Positions 16,208-24,735 of a stretch of DNA of 62,047 nucleotides are shown here, piece after piece. Numbering within the stretch: position 1 is the first letter of the stretch; each line of letters opens with the position of its first letter. Position numbers and translations under genes: made by a program. This DNA comes from Syntrophomonas sp. DTU018 (GTDB lineage: Bacteria > Bacillota > Syntrophomonadia > Syntrophomonadales > Syntrophomonadaceae), in the NCBI GenBank assembly GCA_001513155.1, contig LFSR01000057.1, positions 1-62,047 on the forward strand, read 5' to 3'. The notes beneath the pieces were generated by a model. The model ran no database searches. It saw only the letters and a list, made by a program, of their open reading frames with translations, and was not told where the DNA came from.

Positions 16208-17179
16208 TTAAAACAGGTCGTGAACAGCTTTGATGATTTTCTCTTCACTGGGCAAGTAGGCTTCCTCCAGCACCGGGGAGAAGGGTATTGGGGTATCGGG
16301 AGCGGTTACCCGTTTAATGGGAGCATCCAACAGGTCAAAGCCCTCTTCGCATACCAGGGCAGCTATTTCGGCTCCGTATCCACCGGTCTTGACCGCTTCG
16401 TGCACTATTACCAGCTTGTTGGTCTTGCCCACCGATTTCAGAATGGCTTCTTTATCCAGGGGAACCAGGGTACGGGGATCCAGGACCTCGGCACTGATGC
16501 CTTCCTTAGCCAGGGATTCAGCCGCAGCCAGGGCTTTTTGCACCATCCAGGACCAGGCCACGATGGTAACATCCGAACCTTCCCGTTTCACATCGGCTTT
16601 GCCCAGGGGAACCACATACTCCCCTTCCGGTACGTCGCCGACTAAGGTCAGAAGCTGCTTGTGTTCAATGTAGATTACCGGATTGTCGTCACGGATGGCT
16701 GCTTCTATCAATCCCTTGGCATCGGCGGGAGTAGAAGGCATAACCACTTTCAGACCTGGTATATGGGTAAACCAGGCTTCCAGGGACTGGGAGTGCTGGG
16801 CGGCAGCGGACTGTCCGGCTCCGCAAGGTGTGCGGACTACCATAGGCAGCCGGGCCTTGCCGCCGAACATGTATCTCATCTTGGCAGCCTGGTTAAGGAT
16901 TTCATCCATGCATACGCCCATAAAGTCAACGAACATAATCTCGGCAATGGGCCGCAGACCTACAGCCGCAGCACCAACTGCACTGCCCACAATAGCAGTC
17001 TCACTGATGGGGGTGTCGAAAACCCGCTCGGGGCCAAATTCGTCTAACAGCCCTGCGGTTACACCAAAGCAACCGCCGAACATACCTACATCTTCCCCAT
17101 ACAGTACGACTCTGGGGTCTCTTCTCATTTCCATGCGCATGCCGTCCCGGATAGCCTCGGCATAAGTCATCTGTGTCAT
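16208..17179 (-). CDS. acoB: acetoin/2-oxoacid dehydrogenase E1 beta
   Basis: A 323-aa transketolase-family beta subunit. YGEDVGMFGG (about residue 26), DTPISETAIVG, FVDFMG and RTPCGAG are characteristic of E1beta, followed by the C-terminal transketolase domain. The ATG at 17179 is used as AGGGTGAG lies upstream; longer frames run into the E1alpha gene. With E1alpha it forms the ThDP-dependent decarboxylating or cleaving component that reductively acylates the lipoyl domain of E2. Confidence 0.9.
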   Translation of the reverse strand: MTQMTYAEAIRDGMRMEMRRDPRVVLYGEDVGMFGGCFGVTAGLLDEFGPERVFDTPISETAIVGSAVGAAAVGLRPIAEIMFVDFMGVCMDEILNQAAKMRYMFGGKARLPMVVRTPCGAGQSAAAQHSQSLEAWFTHIPGLKVVMPSTPADAKGLIEAAIRDDNPVIYIEHKQLLTLVGDVPEGEYVVPLGKADVKREGSDVTIVAWSWMVQKALAAAESLAKEGISAEVLDPRTLVPLDKEAILKSVGKTNKLVIVHEAVKTGGYGAEIAALVCEEGFDLLDAPIKRVTAPDTPIPFSPVLEEAYLPSEEKIIKAVHDLF

Positions 17180-17198
17180 ACTTCTCACCCTTTCCGTA

Positions 17199-18161
17199 TT
17201 ATTCTGCATAAACGTCGGTAAAGACGTCCTCAGGGGCTGGCAGCGGACTTGCTTCGGCGAACTTAACAGCGGATTCAATCTCCGCCTGGGCATCCGCTTC
17301 AATCTTGTCTAATTCAGCCCGGGTGGCGTACTTCAGCTCAATGATCTTGTCTGCCAGCCTGGGGATCGGGTCTTTCTTAAGCCATGCTTCCTGTTCCTTC
17401 GGGTCTTTATATATAGCGGGATCACCTTCAAAGTGTCCCCGGTGTCTCCAAGTCTTGCATTCAATCAGGCTAGGCCCGTCACCGCTCCTGGCCCGTTTGA
17501 CAGCCTCGGCAGCCGCTTCATAGACGGCTATTACGTCATTGCCGTCAACAGCCACTCCGGGAATACCGTAAGCAGCAGCGCGGTCAGCGATATCGGCCAC
17601 GTTCATGTGGTTCTTCTGGTAGTTGGAAATACCCCACATATTGTTCTCAGCTACGAAGACCACGGGCAGTTTCCAAATGGAGGCCATGTTGAGGGACTCG
17701 TGGAAAGTACCCCGGTTGGAAGCACCGTCACCGAAGAAGCAGACAACTACGGCACCGTTTTTCAACAGCTTGCAGGCCAAGGCAGCCCCGGTGGCAATAG
17801 GCTGGCCAGCGCCAACGATACCATTGGCTCCCAGGATACCCAGATCTACATCGGCGATATGCATGGAACCGCCCTTCCCTTTGCAGTATCCGGTGGATCT
17901 GCCGAACAGCTCAGCCATCATAAGATCGATTTTGCCGCCTTTGGCAATCAGATGGCCGTGACCCCGGTGGGTACTGGTAATATAGTCCTTCTGCTCCAGG
18001 TTGGCACATACACCGGTAGCTACAGCTTCTTCCCCGGCGTACAGGTGCACAAAGCCCGGGAGTTTGCCGGCAGCAAACAATTCTGCCGCCTTCAGCTCAA
18101 ACGCTCTGATAGTGGTCATGGTCTTGTAAAAACCGAGCAATTGCTCTTTGGAAAGTTTCAT
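17199..18161 (-). CDS. acoA: acetoin/2-oxoacid dehydrogenase E1 alpha
   Basis: A 320-aa ThDP-binding subunit with the thiamine diphosphate motif GDGASNRGTFHESLNMAS to AENN at about residues 144-170, and THRGHGH near residue 64. Size and the K-G-K-G-G-S-M-H segment fit AcoA/PdhA-type E1alpha. It is preceded by AAGGAGGGA and lies 17 bp after the zinc dehydrogenase. Substrate (acetoin versus branched 2-oxoacids or pyruvate) is not readable with certainty; AcoX and the butanediol-dehydrogenase-like neighbour favour acetoin. Confidence 0.9.
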   Translation of the reverse strand: MKLSKEQLLGFYKTMTTIRAFELKAAELFAAGKLPGFVHLYAGEEAVATGVCANLEQKDYITSTHRGHGHLIAKGGKIDLMMAELFGRSTGYCKGKGGSMHIADVDLGILGANGIVGAGQPIATGAALACKLLKNGAVVVCFFGDGASNRGTFHESLNMASIWKLPVVFVAENNMWGISNYQKNHMNVADIADRAAAYGIPGVAVDGNDVIAVYEAAAEAVKRARSGDGPSLIECKTWRHRGHFEGDPAIYKDPKEQEAWLKKDPIPRLADKIIELKYATRAELDKIEADAQAEIESAVKFAEASPLPAPEDVFTDVYAE

Positions 18162-18178
18162 GCTAATTTCCCTCCTTC

Positions 18179-19234
18179 TTATTTCGGAGACACGATAATC
18201 TTGATGTTTTCATCCTTGTTGTTAATCAATTCCTGGAAGCCTTTTTCGATGATATCGTCCAGGCCAATCCTGCCAGTAATCATCATTTCGGCATTCAGCC
18301 TGCCATCGTTCAGCATCCCAATTACCCGGGCAAAATCCCCGTTGTAAGCCAGAGAGCCTTTGATCTCTTTTTCCGGAAAGGTTACGTTGTTGAACTGGAT
18401 CGGAGTGTCGCTCTCGAAAACACCTGCGGTAACCACAATTCCCCGAGGCCGGACGCTTTCCAGAGCTACCGGAACCGTCTTGTTGCTGCCTACGCACTCG
18501 ATGGCAACATCAGCGCCCAGCCCGCCGGTTAGTCTTTTTACTTCCGCAGGTACATCGCACTCGGTGGGATCGAAAACAGCATATGCGCCAAGCTTTTCGG
18601 CGTACTCTTTGCGAGCTCTGGCTAATTCGACCACAATAACCTTGGCAGCACCGGCAGCCATGGTACATGGAAGTGTAGATAGGACGTTGGTGCCAGCTCC
18701 GAAGATTACTACGTTATCACCGGCTGTAACCAGAGCCCGCAGCACAGCGTGCATGCCAACAGCAAGGGGTTCAACCAGGACCGCTTGGTCAAAAGGCAGG
18801 TTGTCCGGGATCTTGCAGAGGGTATAAGCGGGTACATCTACATAACTAGCAAATGCTCCGTCGGTGTGCAGCCCGGTGAAGGCTAGTTTTTCGCAGGCAA
18901 GATAATTGTACCTCTTGCAGGAATAACACTCCCAGCAAACCTGGCAGGCATCAGGGGCAACTCCTTCGGCTATATTCCAACCTTCAACACTTTCGCCGAC
19001 TTCAACTATAGTACCGGAAAACTCATGTCCAAGGATAATAGGAGCAGTTCCGCCCGTTAGGGGGTGAGGTTTGTCTACCGGAATAAGGATGGTGACTACG
19101 TATTCGTGCAGGTCCGATCCGCAGATTCCGCACCTTTCAACTTCAATCTTCACCCAGCCGAGGGGAGGAGAGGGCGGTTCCGGTATGTCCACAACTCTAA
19201 CGTCATTTCTTCCATACCATACTTCTGCTTTCAT
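18179..19234 (-). CDS. zinc alcohol dehydrogenase, 2,3-butanediol-dehydrogenase-like
   Basis: A 351-aa medium-chain dehydrogenase. Catalytic zinc ligands are in ERCGICGSDLHEY and ILGHEFSG; four structural-zinc cysteines follow the pattern C-x2-C-x2-C-x7-C (CWECYSCKRYNYLAC). The HPLTGGTAPIILGHE stretch is typical of (R,R)-butanediol dehydrogenases, which interconvert butanediol and acetoin. The Rossmann motif is odd: GAGTNVLST instead of the usual G-x-G-x-x-G (third glycine is valine). ATG at 19234 with AAGGGGTGA is preferred over an upstream start. It probably feeds acetoin to the E1/E2 complex. Confidence 0.85.
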   Translation of the reverse strand: MKAEVWYGRNDVRVVDIPEPPSPPLGWVKIEVERCGICGSDLHEYVVTILIPVDKPHPLTGGTAPIILGHEFSGTIVEVGESVEGWNIAEGVAPDACQVCWECYSCKRYNYLACEKLAFTGLHTDGAFASYVDVPAYTLCKIPDNLPFDQAVLVEPLAVGMHAVLRALVTAGDNVVIFGAGTNVLSTLPCTMAAGAAKVIVVELARARKEYAEKLGAYAVFDPTECDVPAEVKRLTGGLGADVAIECVGSNKTVPVALESVRPRGIVVTAGVFESDTPIQFNNVTFPEKEIKGSLAYNGDFARVIGMLNDGRLNAEMMITGRIGLDDIIEKGFQELINNKDENIKIIVSPK

Positions 19235-19426
19235 CGAGTCACCCCTTTCCAATTGGAATGTATACAGACTGGACGCCACAGCGGTTGTTAATGGTTATTT
19301 TTCTTGTTTCCCCCCTTCCTTAGAGTATCTCTGCCAGTTCCCATGGAAAGTACTGCTGCTGGGAATGCTGGTAAGTGAAGAGATTCTTGAGATCGGGCAA
19401 ATACAGGCCAGTCCTGTCCTATTGGT

Positions 19427-19789
19427 TCATTCCGGCACGTCCACATAGACGGTCAGCGCAGCCACGGCCACTACGATAGTGTCACCCTCCCCCAGTTCGG
19501 GGACGTGCAGGCCGCGGACAGACAAACCGCCTTCCACTACTTCCAGCTTGGTGGAGCCAAAAGGAACCGCTTTAAGGACCTCCTGATGGTTGAGTCTTTC
19601 CGGGTAAGGACAGGCGATTTTAACTTCAACATGCATCTGGTTGGGATCGGTGAGACCAATGATGTCAAACAAGCCGCACAGGCAGCTGTGAGATACGGCA
19701 TCTTTTATCGCCTTTTGAGCAGCATTGGTCACATCTCCCCCATGCAGATCCATGCCTGTGCCTATTTCAACAATGTAGCGTTTTAACAC
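19427..19789 (-). CDS. Lin0512-family conserved protein
   Basis: A 120-aa protein of the Lin0512 family, recognised by EIGTGMDLHGGDVTNAA, KDAVSHSCLCGL and the repeated KVPFG-like segment VPFGSTKLEVVEGGL. It contains paired cysteines (SCLCG). Function is unknown. GTG start with GGGGGAGCGAG upstream. It is the first gene after the sigma-54 promoter, so it belongs to the lipoyl/acetoin regulon; 192 bp separate it from the dehydrogenase. Confidence 0.82.
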   Translation of the reverse strand: MLKRYIVEIGTGMDLHGGDVTNAAQKAIKDAVSHSCLCGLFDIIGLTDPNQMHVEVKIACPYPERLNHQEVLKAVPFGSTKLEVVEGGLSVRGLHVPELGEGDTIVVAVAALTVYVDVPE

Positions 19790-19861
19790 AACTCGCTCCC
19801 CCTTTTCGCCACTGTCTCAATCTCCTGGTGATACCTGCGGAATCGTTGCATCTTAGTTTTT

Positions 19862-19878
19862 CGCAAGTACCATGCCAA
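19862..19878 (-). promoter_or_regulatory. sigma-54 (RpoN) promoter
   Basis: On the minus strand the sequence reads TTGGCATG-GTAC-TTGCG, against the consensus TTGGCACG-N4-TTGCW. The GG and GC dinucleotides are ten bases apart as required. Transcription should start near 19851, about 60 bp before the Lin0512 gene. The matching activator is encoded just upstream. Confidence 0.85.
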
Positions 19879-19980
19879 CTTAACGAATTCCCCGGAAAAT
19901 TCGTAAAAACCCTTGCACCAGCGCGATTTCCCGCCCTGCTGCCCTTTAGCATATGAAGGGATCATAAATATGTAAAAACG

Positions 19981-19990
19981 GTCACAGTGA
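19981..19990. promoter_or_regulatory. possible activator half-site GTCACAGTGA
   Basis: A short near-palindrome (TCAC-a-GTGA) about 105 bp upstream of the sigma-54 promoter. It resembles the better palindrome at 20061, so both could bind the AcoR-type activator. Confidence 0.35.
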
Positions 19991-20060
19991 TCGGGCTGTA
20001 ATTACCGCTAATACTGGAGAATTGCCCCTTGCGTTCCCCCTGCCGGGTGTAATGCAGTTG

Positions 20061-20074
20061 TCACATTTATGTGA
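20061..20074. promoter_or_regulatory. candidate upstream activator sequence TCACAT-TT-ATGTGA
   Basis: A perfect 6+6 bp inverted repeat with a two-base spacer, about 185 bp upstream of the sigma-54 promoter, at the usual distance for enhancer sites. A related partial site TGTCACAT occurs at 20209. Binding by the neighbouring activator is inference. Confidence 0.5.
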
Positions 20075-20120
20075 ATGGACTGTCATGTTTTCCCTGCTTA
20101 TTGCTGCTGCCCCAAAGCAG

Positions 20121-20163
20121 CAAAAAGCCCGCCGGACCAAATTCATCTCTGGTCGGCGGGCTT
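20121..20163 (-). terminator. terminator of the AcoR-type regulator gene
   Basis: A 14-bp GC-rich stem (GCCCGCCG-ACCA with one bulge against TGGT-CGGCGGGC) is followed by CTTTTTG on the minus strand, about 170 bp after the regulator stop. It separates the regulator transcript from the sigma-54 operon. Confidence 0.75.
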
Positions 20164-20331
20164 CATAAAGTGCCGCTAAAGCAAAACATAAGTTATTGTC
20201 CTAATACTGTCACATAGGTGTCCTCCCTCTGCCCATTCATATAGTATTTATCTCCGCATCCTGTTTCCAGTTCCCTTTCCCAGTCCTCAGTTTCGCCCTA
20301 TAATAAATCTATGATAGTGTTAAGCTGGCTT

Positions 20332-22251
20332 CTAAGAAGTGATATTATACTGTTTCATCTTACGGTACAACGTATTGCGGGAAACTCCCAAATCCCGGGC
20401 CACCCGGCTGACATTGCCGCCGTGTTTTGCCAACAGCGCTATGATTTCCTGGCTTTCTTTTTCCGCCAGCAGTTGTTTTTTGTGCTGCCTCTCCCGGAAA
20501 AGCCTATTTACCCGGGGTAAAGATAATGGGTCCTGATCATCCCCTGAGCCGTTGGTATATATCTCGAGGGGTAACAGATCCAAACCTATAACGGGGCCGT
20601 CAGCCATGCTGATCATTCTTTCCAGCACATTTTGCAGCTCGCGCACATTTCCCGGCCAATTGTATCTTGTGAGGTAAGTCATAACCTCCGGCTCAACCCG
20701 GTCAACCTGCATTCCCCAATCCCGGCTGATCTTTTTGAGAAAGTGCTCCACCAGCAGAGGTATATCCTCCCGGCGTTTGCGCAGCGGAGGCAAATTGATG
20801 GTGATAACATTTATCCGGTAGTAAAGATCCTTCCGGAACCTTCCTTTTTCTACCTCTTGTTTCAAATCCCGGTTGGTAGCACAGATGACCCGAATGTCCA
20901 CAGGAATCATCTTATCACCGCCAATCCGGGTGATTTTCTTTTCCTGCAATACCCGCAGTAGGGCTACCTGTTGTTCCAGGGGCATATCGCCAATTTCGTC
21001 CAGGAATAGAGTTCCCCCTGAAGCCAACTCAAACTTCCCAGGTCTGCCCCCGCGTTTTGCCCCGGTAAAGGCACCTTCCGAATACCCGAATAGTTCACTG
21101 GCGATCAGTTCCCGGGGTATGGCGCCGCAATTAACGGCTACAAAGGGTCCCTTGCGGCGGGCGCTGCGATTATGAATAGCTTGAGCAAAAACCTCCTTGC
21201 CAGTCCCGCTCTCACCCTGCAACAGCACGGTGGACATACTATGAGCAGCCAGGGATGCCATGCGGATTGTCTCCTGCATCGCCGCACTATTACCGATGAT
21301 ATCCCGGAAGTGAAAATTGGCATTGGCACCGCTGAAGCGGTTAACCAGGCTCTGGACCTTATCCATGGGGCGCAGCAGGATGACTCCGCCGCTTAAAGCA
21401 CCCTGGTCATCCATGATAGGTTTCCCTGAGGACACACAATGAATGGAGTCTCCCAGCGCATCCAGGATTAGCTCCACGTCATGGTAGGGTTGTTGCTTGC
21501 CCAGGATCATTTCAATACAATAGGCTTGGCCTCCAAGAAGATCCTTGATAGATTTGCCTGACATCTCTCGGGCAGCTTTGCCCACAATATTTTCTGCTGC
21601 AGGATTTACCTGAGTGATTATGCCTTGACTGTCGACCATTATAACACCGTCAGACATGGACTGAAGGATGTTGTTTAACCGGTTGTTGGTCAAGACCAGC
21701 TTGCGATTGTTTTCTTTTATCTCCAGAGCCCGGTAAGCCATCTCTGAAAAGGTATTGGCTATAGAAAAAAGCACTTTGGCAATTGACCAGACTCCTTCTT
21801 CAGATATCACTGGTATTTTGTTAACCGCAACTATATACTCATCTGGATCTATTCCCAGTTCTTCGGCAATTCGTTGAAATTTAGCTGGATTGGGGGGTTC
21901 AGTCAGAACTTGGCCGCCAAAGATGGCGCCTATATTCCTGCCTTTCAGCATAATGGGTGCGGCAAAATCAATTAAACCGGCGTGACATTCATACACCGCC
22001 GGTTTTCCGGTACTTACCGCTGTTCTTATTCCCTGCAGATCACATGCACGGCAGCGTCTGCTCCCGATTTCTGTGGAACGGATAAGCTTAGAGCAGAATT
22101 CAGAAAAACAACTGGGTCTGGTTACAGGTTCACCATATTCATCTTCAATCACAACTGCTACGCCCGTGCTATAGGCAAAGTTGTCCTGAAATTCTTGGAT
22201 AAAATCGATATCAATAAGGTCTCTTAGTTCAACGGTGTCCGCTATGTTCAT
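20332..22251 (-). CDS. acoR: sigma-54-dependent activator, PocR-PAS-AAA+-Fis (AcoR-type)
   Basis: A 639-aa enhancer-binding protein. N-terminal PocR-type sensor domain (about 10-180, with the Cys-rich GSRRCRACDLQGI and VYECHAGLIDFAAPI), a PAS domain (about 190-300), a sigma-54 AAA+ domain (about 320-555) with Walker A GESGTGKE, the sigma-54 contact loop GAFTGAK and Walker B GGTLFLDE, and a Fis-type helix-turn-helix at the C terminus (VARDLGVSRNTLYRKMKQY). All catalytic parts are intact. It lies upstream of the only good sigma-54 promoter found. The inducer is not known; acetoin or a related diol is likely from the operon content. The symbol is by analogy. Confidence 0.88.
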   Translation of the reverse strand: MNIADTVELRDLIDIDFIQEFQDNFAYSTGVAVVIEDEYGEPVTRPSCFSEFCSKLIRSTEIGSRRCRACDLQGIRTAVSTGKPAVYECHAGLIDFAAPIMLKGRNIGAIFGGQVLTEPPNPAKFQRIAEELGIDPDEYIVAVNKIPVISEEGVWSIAKVLFSIANTFSEMAYRALEIKENNRKLVLTNNRLNNILQSMSDGVIMVDSQGIITQVNPAAENIVGKAAREMSGKSIKDLLGGQAYCIEMILGKQQPYHDVELILDALGDSIHCVSSGKPIMDDQGALSGGVILLRPMDKVQSLVNRFSGANANFHFRDIIGNSAAMQETIRMASLAAHSMSTVLLQGESGTGKEVFAQAIHNRSARRKGPFVAVNCGAIPRELIASELFGYSEGAFTGAKRGGRPGKFELASGGTLFLDEIGDMPLEQQVALLRVLQEKKITRIGGDKMIPVDIRVICATNRDLKQEVEKGRFRKDLYYRINVITINLPPLRKRREDIPLLVEHFLKKISRDWGMQVDRVEPEVMTYLTRYNWPGNVRELQNVLERMISMADGPVIGLDLLPLEIYTNGSGDDQDPLSLPRVNRLFRERQHKKQLLAEKESQEIIALLAKHGGNVSRVARDLGVSRNTLYRKMKQYNITS

Positions 22252-22341
22252 CCGTCAAACCCCCCTTTGCCTTAACAGTAGCACAGGAAAGAGAACACAG
22301 CAAATTAAAATTCTTAATGGTCCAGGTTGGATTTCAATGCG

Positions 22342-22368
22342 AAAAAAGAGGCTGCCCCTGGCAGCCTC
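22342..22368 (-). terminator. terminator of the first acyl-CoA dehydrogenase
   Basis: Perfect 9-bp stem GAGGCTGCC/GGCAGCCTC with a three-base loop, followed by TTTTTTC on the minus strand, 19 bp after the stop. Confidence 0.9.
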
Positions 22369-22386
22369 CAAGTACTGGCATATTGT

Positions 22387-24225
22387 TTAGTAGTCAAAGG
22401 ACTGCAGATCAATATCCAGAGCTGAGGTATCTCCGTCTTTAATAATCTCGGCAATGGCCCAGACATTGGGAACCACATTGCGCAGGTAATAGCGAGCTGC
22501 GGCTACCTTGCCGGTGTAGAAGGGATAATCGTAATGGTCCGGCCCTACTTCTTTGGCTTTCTTGTCAGCCAGCAGAGCCTGATCCAAAATACACCTTCCG
22601 GCAAACAGCTGGGAGGTAGCAGTCAGTATGCGCCGGGCATACAGGGGCATCATGCCATACTGCTTGTTGGCAAAGTACCCGCCAATGGCTGCCTGGATCT
22701 CGGCATAGGCATCCAAAGCTCTGCCCAGATTGGCGAATTCTTTCTCAAAACCAGGAGCATTCTTGTTAGCTTCGTAAAAGTCCCGCATTTCCTGAATAAA
22801 TGCTGCAAAGGCCGCTCCTTTCTTCATAAGCCATTTGCGGCCGATTAAATCCATGGATTGGATGTAGTTGGTACCTTCCCAGATGGAATAAATCTTTACA
22901 TCCCGTGCAATCTGAGCAACCGGATATTCCTCACAGTAGCCGTAGCCACCATATGTTTGTATGGCTTCGCCTATCAGCCACCAGGCTTCGTCAGTGGGAT
23001 AAGCTTTGCAAAGGGGAGTAGCCACTTGTATTAAATCATCGGCTTTTTCTCTTTCTGCCGGGTCAGGATCATTTTCGCGAATATCAAAATTGAAGTAGAC
23101 TTTGTACATCATGGCCCGGATGGCTTCAATATGGGCCTTGCCCATCAGCAGAGTACGGCGGATATCTTCATGATTGATTATGGTAACCCGGTCACCTTTG
23201 GGATTGGTCAGGAGACGGCCCTGGACTCGCTCTTTGGCATAATCCCGGGCGTTGTAGAAGGCATTGGCAATACAGGATAAACCGGCATGTCCGGTTTCCA
23301 TGCGGGCCATATTCATCATCTGGAACATCTGGGCCATACCATCGCCCTTGCCGTCATTTTCCCGAGGATCAATGCCCAGGAGCCAGCCGCGGCAGTTATT
23401 GTTTTCCCCGAAGGACAAAGCAGCAGTGCAGGAACCATGCTGACCCATCTTGTGCTCTACGCCGGTGGTCTGCACATCGTTGTCCTCCAGAGTGCCGTCT
23501 TCATTTACCCAATACTTGGGTACTACAAAGAGGGAAATTCCCTTAGTTCCAGGCCGTGCCCCTTCAACTCTGGCCAGCACCATATGGACAATGTTTTCGG
23601 TAAAGTCGTTGTCCCCGCCGGTGATAAATATTTTCTGTCCTTTGATTTTGAAAATGCGTGGGTGATCAGTCGGATAAGCTTTGGAGAGAATATCCCCTAC
23701 GTCTGAACCAGCCGTAGGCTCAGTGAGACACATGGTACCGCTCCAACTGCCGTCCATCATCTTGGGCAGGAACATCTGCTTCAGTTTATCGTCGCCAAAA
23801 GTCTGGATGAGGTCTGCTGCTCCCGTAGTCAATATAATATACGGTCCGAAAGTCGGGTTGGCAGCACAGAACATTTCCCATACCATGGCGAACAGGAATT
23901 TGGGCAAAACCATAGCCCCTTCGGATTTATCGATGTTGCTGGTTCCCCATCCTTCAGACTGAAGCTGTTTGAAAAGGGGTCCGAAGGATTTGGGAAGTAT
24001 CACCTTGCCGTTTTCAAATCTTACCGGATTCTTGTCCCCGTCATCATTGGTGGGTTCAATCAATTCCTTGGCCATTTTCAGACAAGGATCCAGGATGGCA
24101 TCAACATCATCTTTGGAATAATACTCGGAAAATCTCGGATAGGCAAAAATCCTTTCGCTGGGCAGCCATTCTTTGGCAATGAATTTCAGGTCGCGAGTAT
24201 TTAGATATGCAAAATTGGCAGACAT
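22387..24225 (-). CDS. acyl-CoA dehydrogenase, long (about 612 aa) type
   Basis: A 612-aa FAD flavoprotein. N-terminal, middle (MCLTEPTAGSDVGD, about residue 165; FITGGDNDFTEN) and C-terminal ACAD domains are clear; YGGYGYCEEYPVAQIARD is followed by the catalytic glutamate in IWEGTN. An extra C-terminal domain of about 130 residues distinguishes it from the 380-aa short-chain enzymes; this long form is typical of VLCAD/DmdC-like families and is used in beta-oxidation by syntrophs. It should oxidise a saturated acyl-CoA, passing electrons to ETF. Single-gene transcript with own terminator. Confidence 0.92.
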   Translation of the reverse strand: MSANFAYLNTRDLKFIAKEWLPSERIFAYPRFSEYYSKDDVDAILDPCLKMAKELIEPTNDDGDKNPVRFENGKVILPKSFGPLFKQLQSEGWGTSNIDKSEGAMVLPKFLFAMVWEMFCAANPTFGPYIILTTGAADLIQTFGDDKLKQMFLPKMMDGSWSGTMCLTEPTAGSDVGDILSKAYPTDHPRIFKIKGQKIFITGGDNDFTENIVHMVLARVEGARPGTKGISLFVVPKYWVNEDGTLEDNDVQTTGVEHKMGQHGSCTAALSFGENNNCRGWLLGIDPRENDGKGDGMAQMFQMMNMARMETGHAGLSCIANAFYNARDYAKERVQGRLLTNPKGDRVTIINHEDIRRTLLMGKAHIEAIRAMMYKVYFNFDIRENDPDPAEREKADDLIQVATPLCKAYPTDEAWWLIGEAIQTYGGYGYCEEYPVAQIARDVKIYSIWEGTNYIQSMDLIGRKWLMKKGAAFAAFIQEMRDFYEANKNAPGFEKEFANLGRALDAYAEIQAAIGGYFANKQYGMMPLYARRILTATSQLFAGRCILDQALLADKKAKEVGPDHYDYPFYTGKVAAARYYLRNVVPNVWAIAEIIKDGDTSALDIDLQSFDY

Positions 24226-24735
24226 ATTTTACACCCTCCATTTCCCGGAGGCCCCCCTTATTACATCCCCTTTTGCATACATTTTATGAAGTTGTCCCCT
24301 AGTCCCCCGTAGGGAAGTCCCCCTTAGTTTGTTATAATTCTCTCTCTGTCTAGCATAAAACTTGGTAGCCCTCCAACATATAAACTATCTGCTGAAGTGC
24401 GTGCTTAACCCTCTGACTCTTCACCTCCCCCCAGCTATTACCCATACATGAAAACCTTTCCATGCATTGATTATGACATTCTATTCCTGAACAGCAGGTA
24501 ATATACCTTACCCCATTGCCCAGTAAGAATGCCATCAATATTTCTCATTAGTTTTAATATTCTAAATAAGTTAAATAATTCCTCTTTAACGATTATTTGT
24601 TTGAATATTCCTGCATTTCAGCATAAAAAAAACCGGTACAGCAACAGCTGTTCCGGTTCAATATCACAGGGCAGCACTCTTAAAACGTATCCGCTGAACC
24701 CTGTGCCAAACTAGGGGGGACCTAGCTCGTCAACT
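24226..24735. other. intergenic region between the two acyl-CoA dehydrogenase genes
   Basis: About 510 bp. It contains the terminator of the downstream-encoded second dehydrogenase (24625-24659) and, on the minus strand, the leader of the first. GGAGGGTGTAAAAT precedes the first gene's ATG. I see no further convincing gene, operator or RNA structure. Confidence 0.6.
24625..24659 (-). terminator. terminator of the second acyl-CoA dehydrogenase
   Basis: Stem AACCGG-ACAGC / GCTGT-CCGGTT with one mismatch is followed by a run of eight T residues on the minus strand. Confidence 0.85.

Noticed and set aside
17433-18347. 304-aa frame antisense to E1alpha and the dehydrogenase
   Set aside because: It is a shadow of strong coding sequence on the other strand, with no family features; the same holds for 28523-29233 and 4174-4968.
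19395-19411. Second sigma-54-like site CTGGCCTGTATTTGCCC before the dehydrogenase
   Set aside because: GG and GC are nine bases apart; sigma-54 needs ten.
19767-19965. Two 60-aa frames upstream of the Lin0512 gene
   Set aside because: They cover the sigma-54 promoter and have no ribosome binding site.
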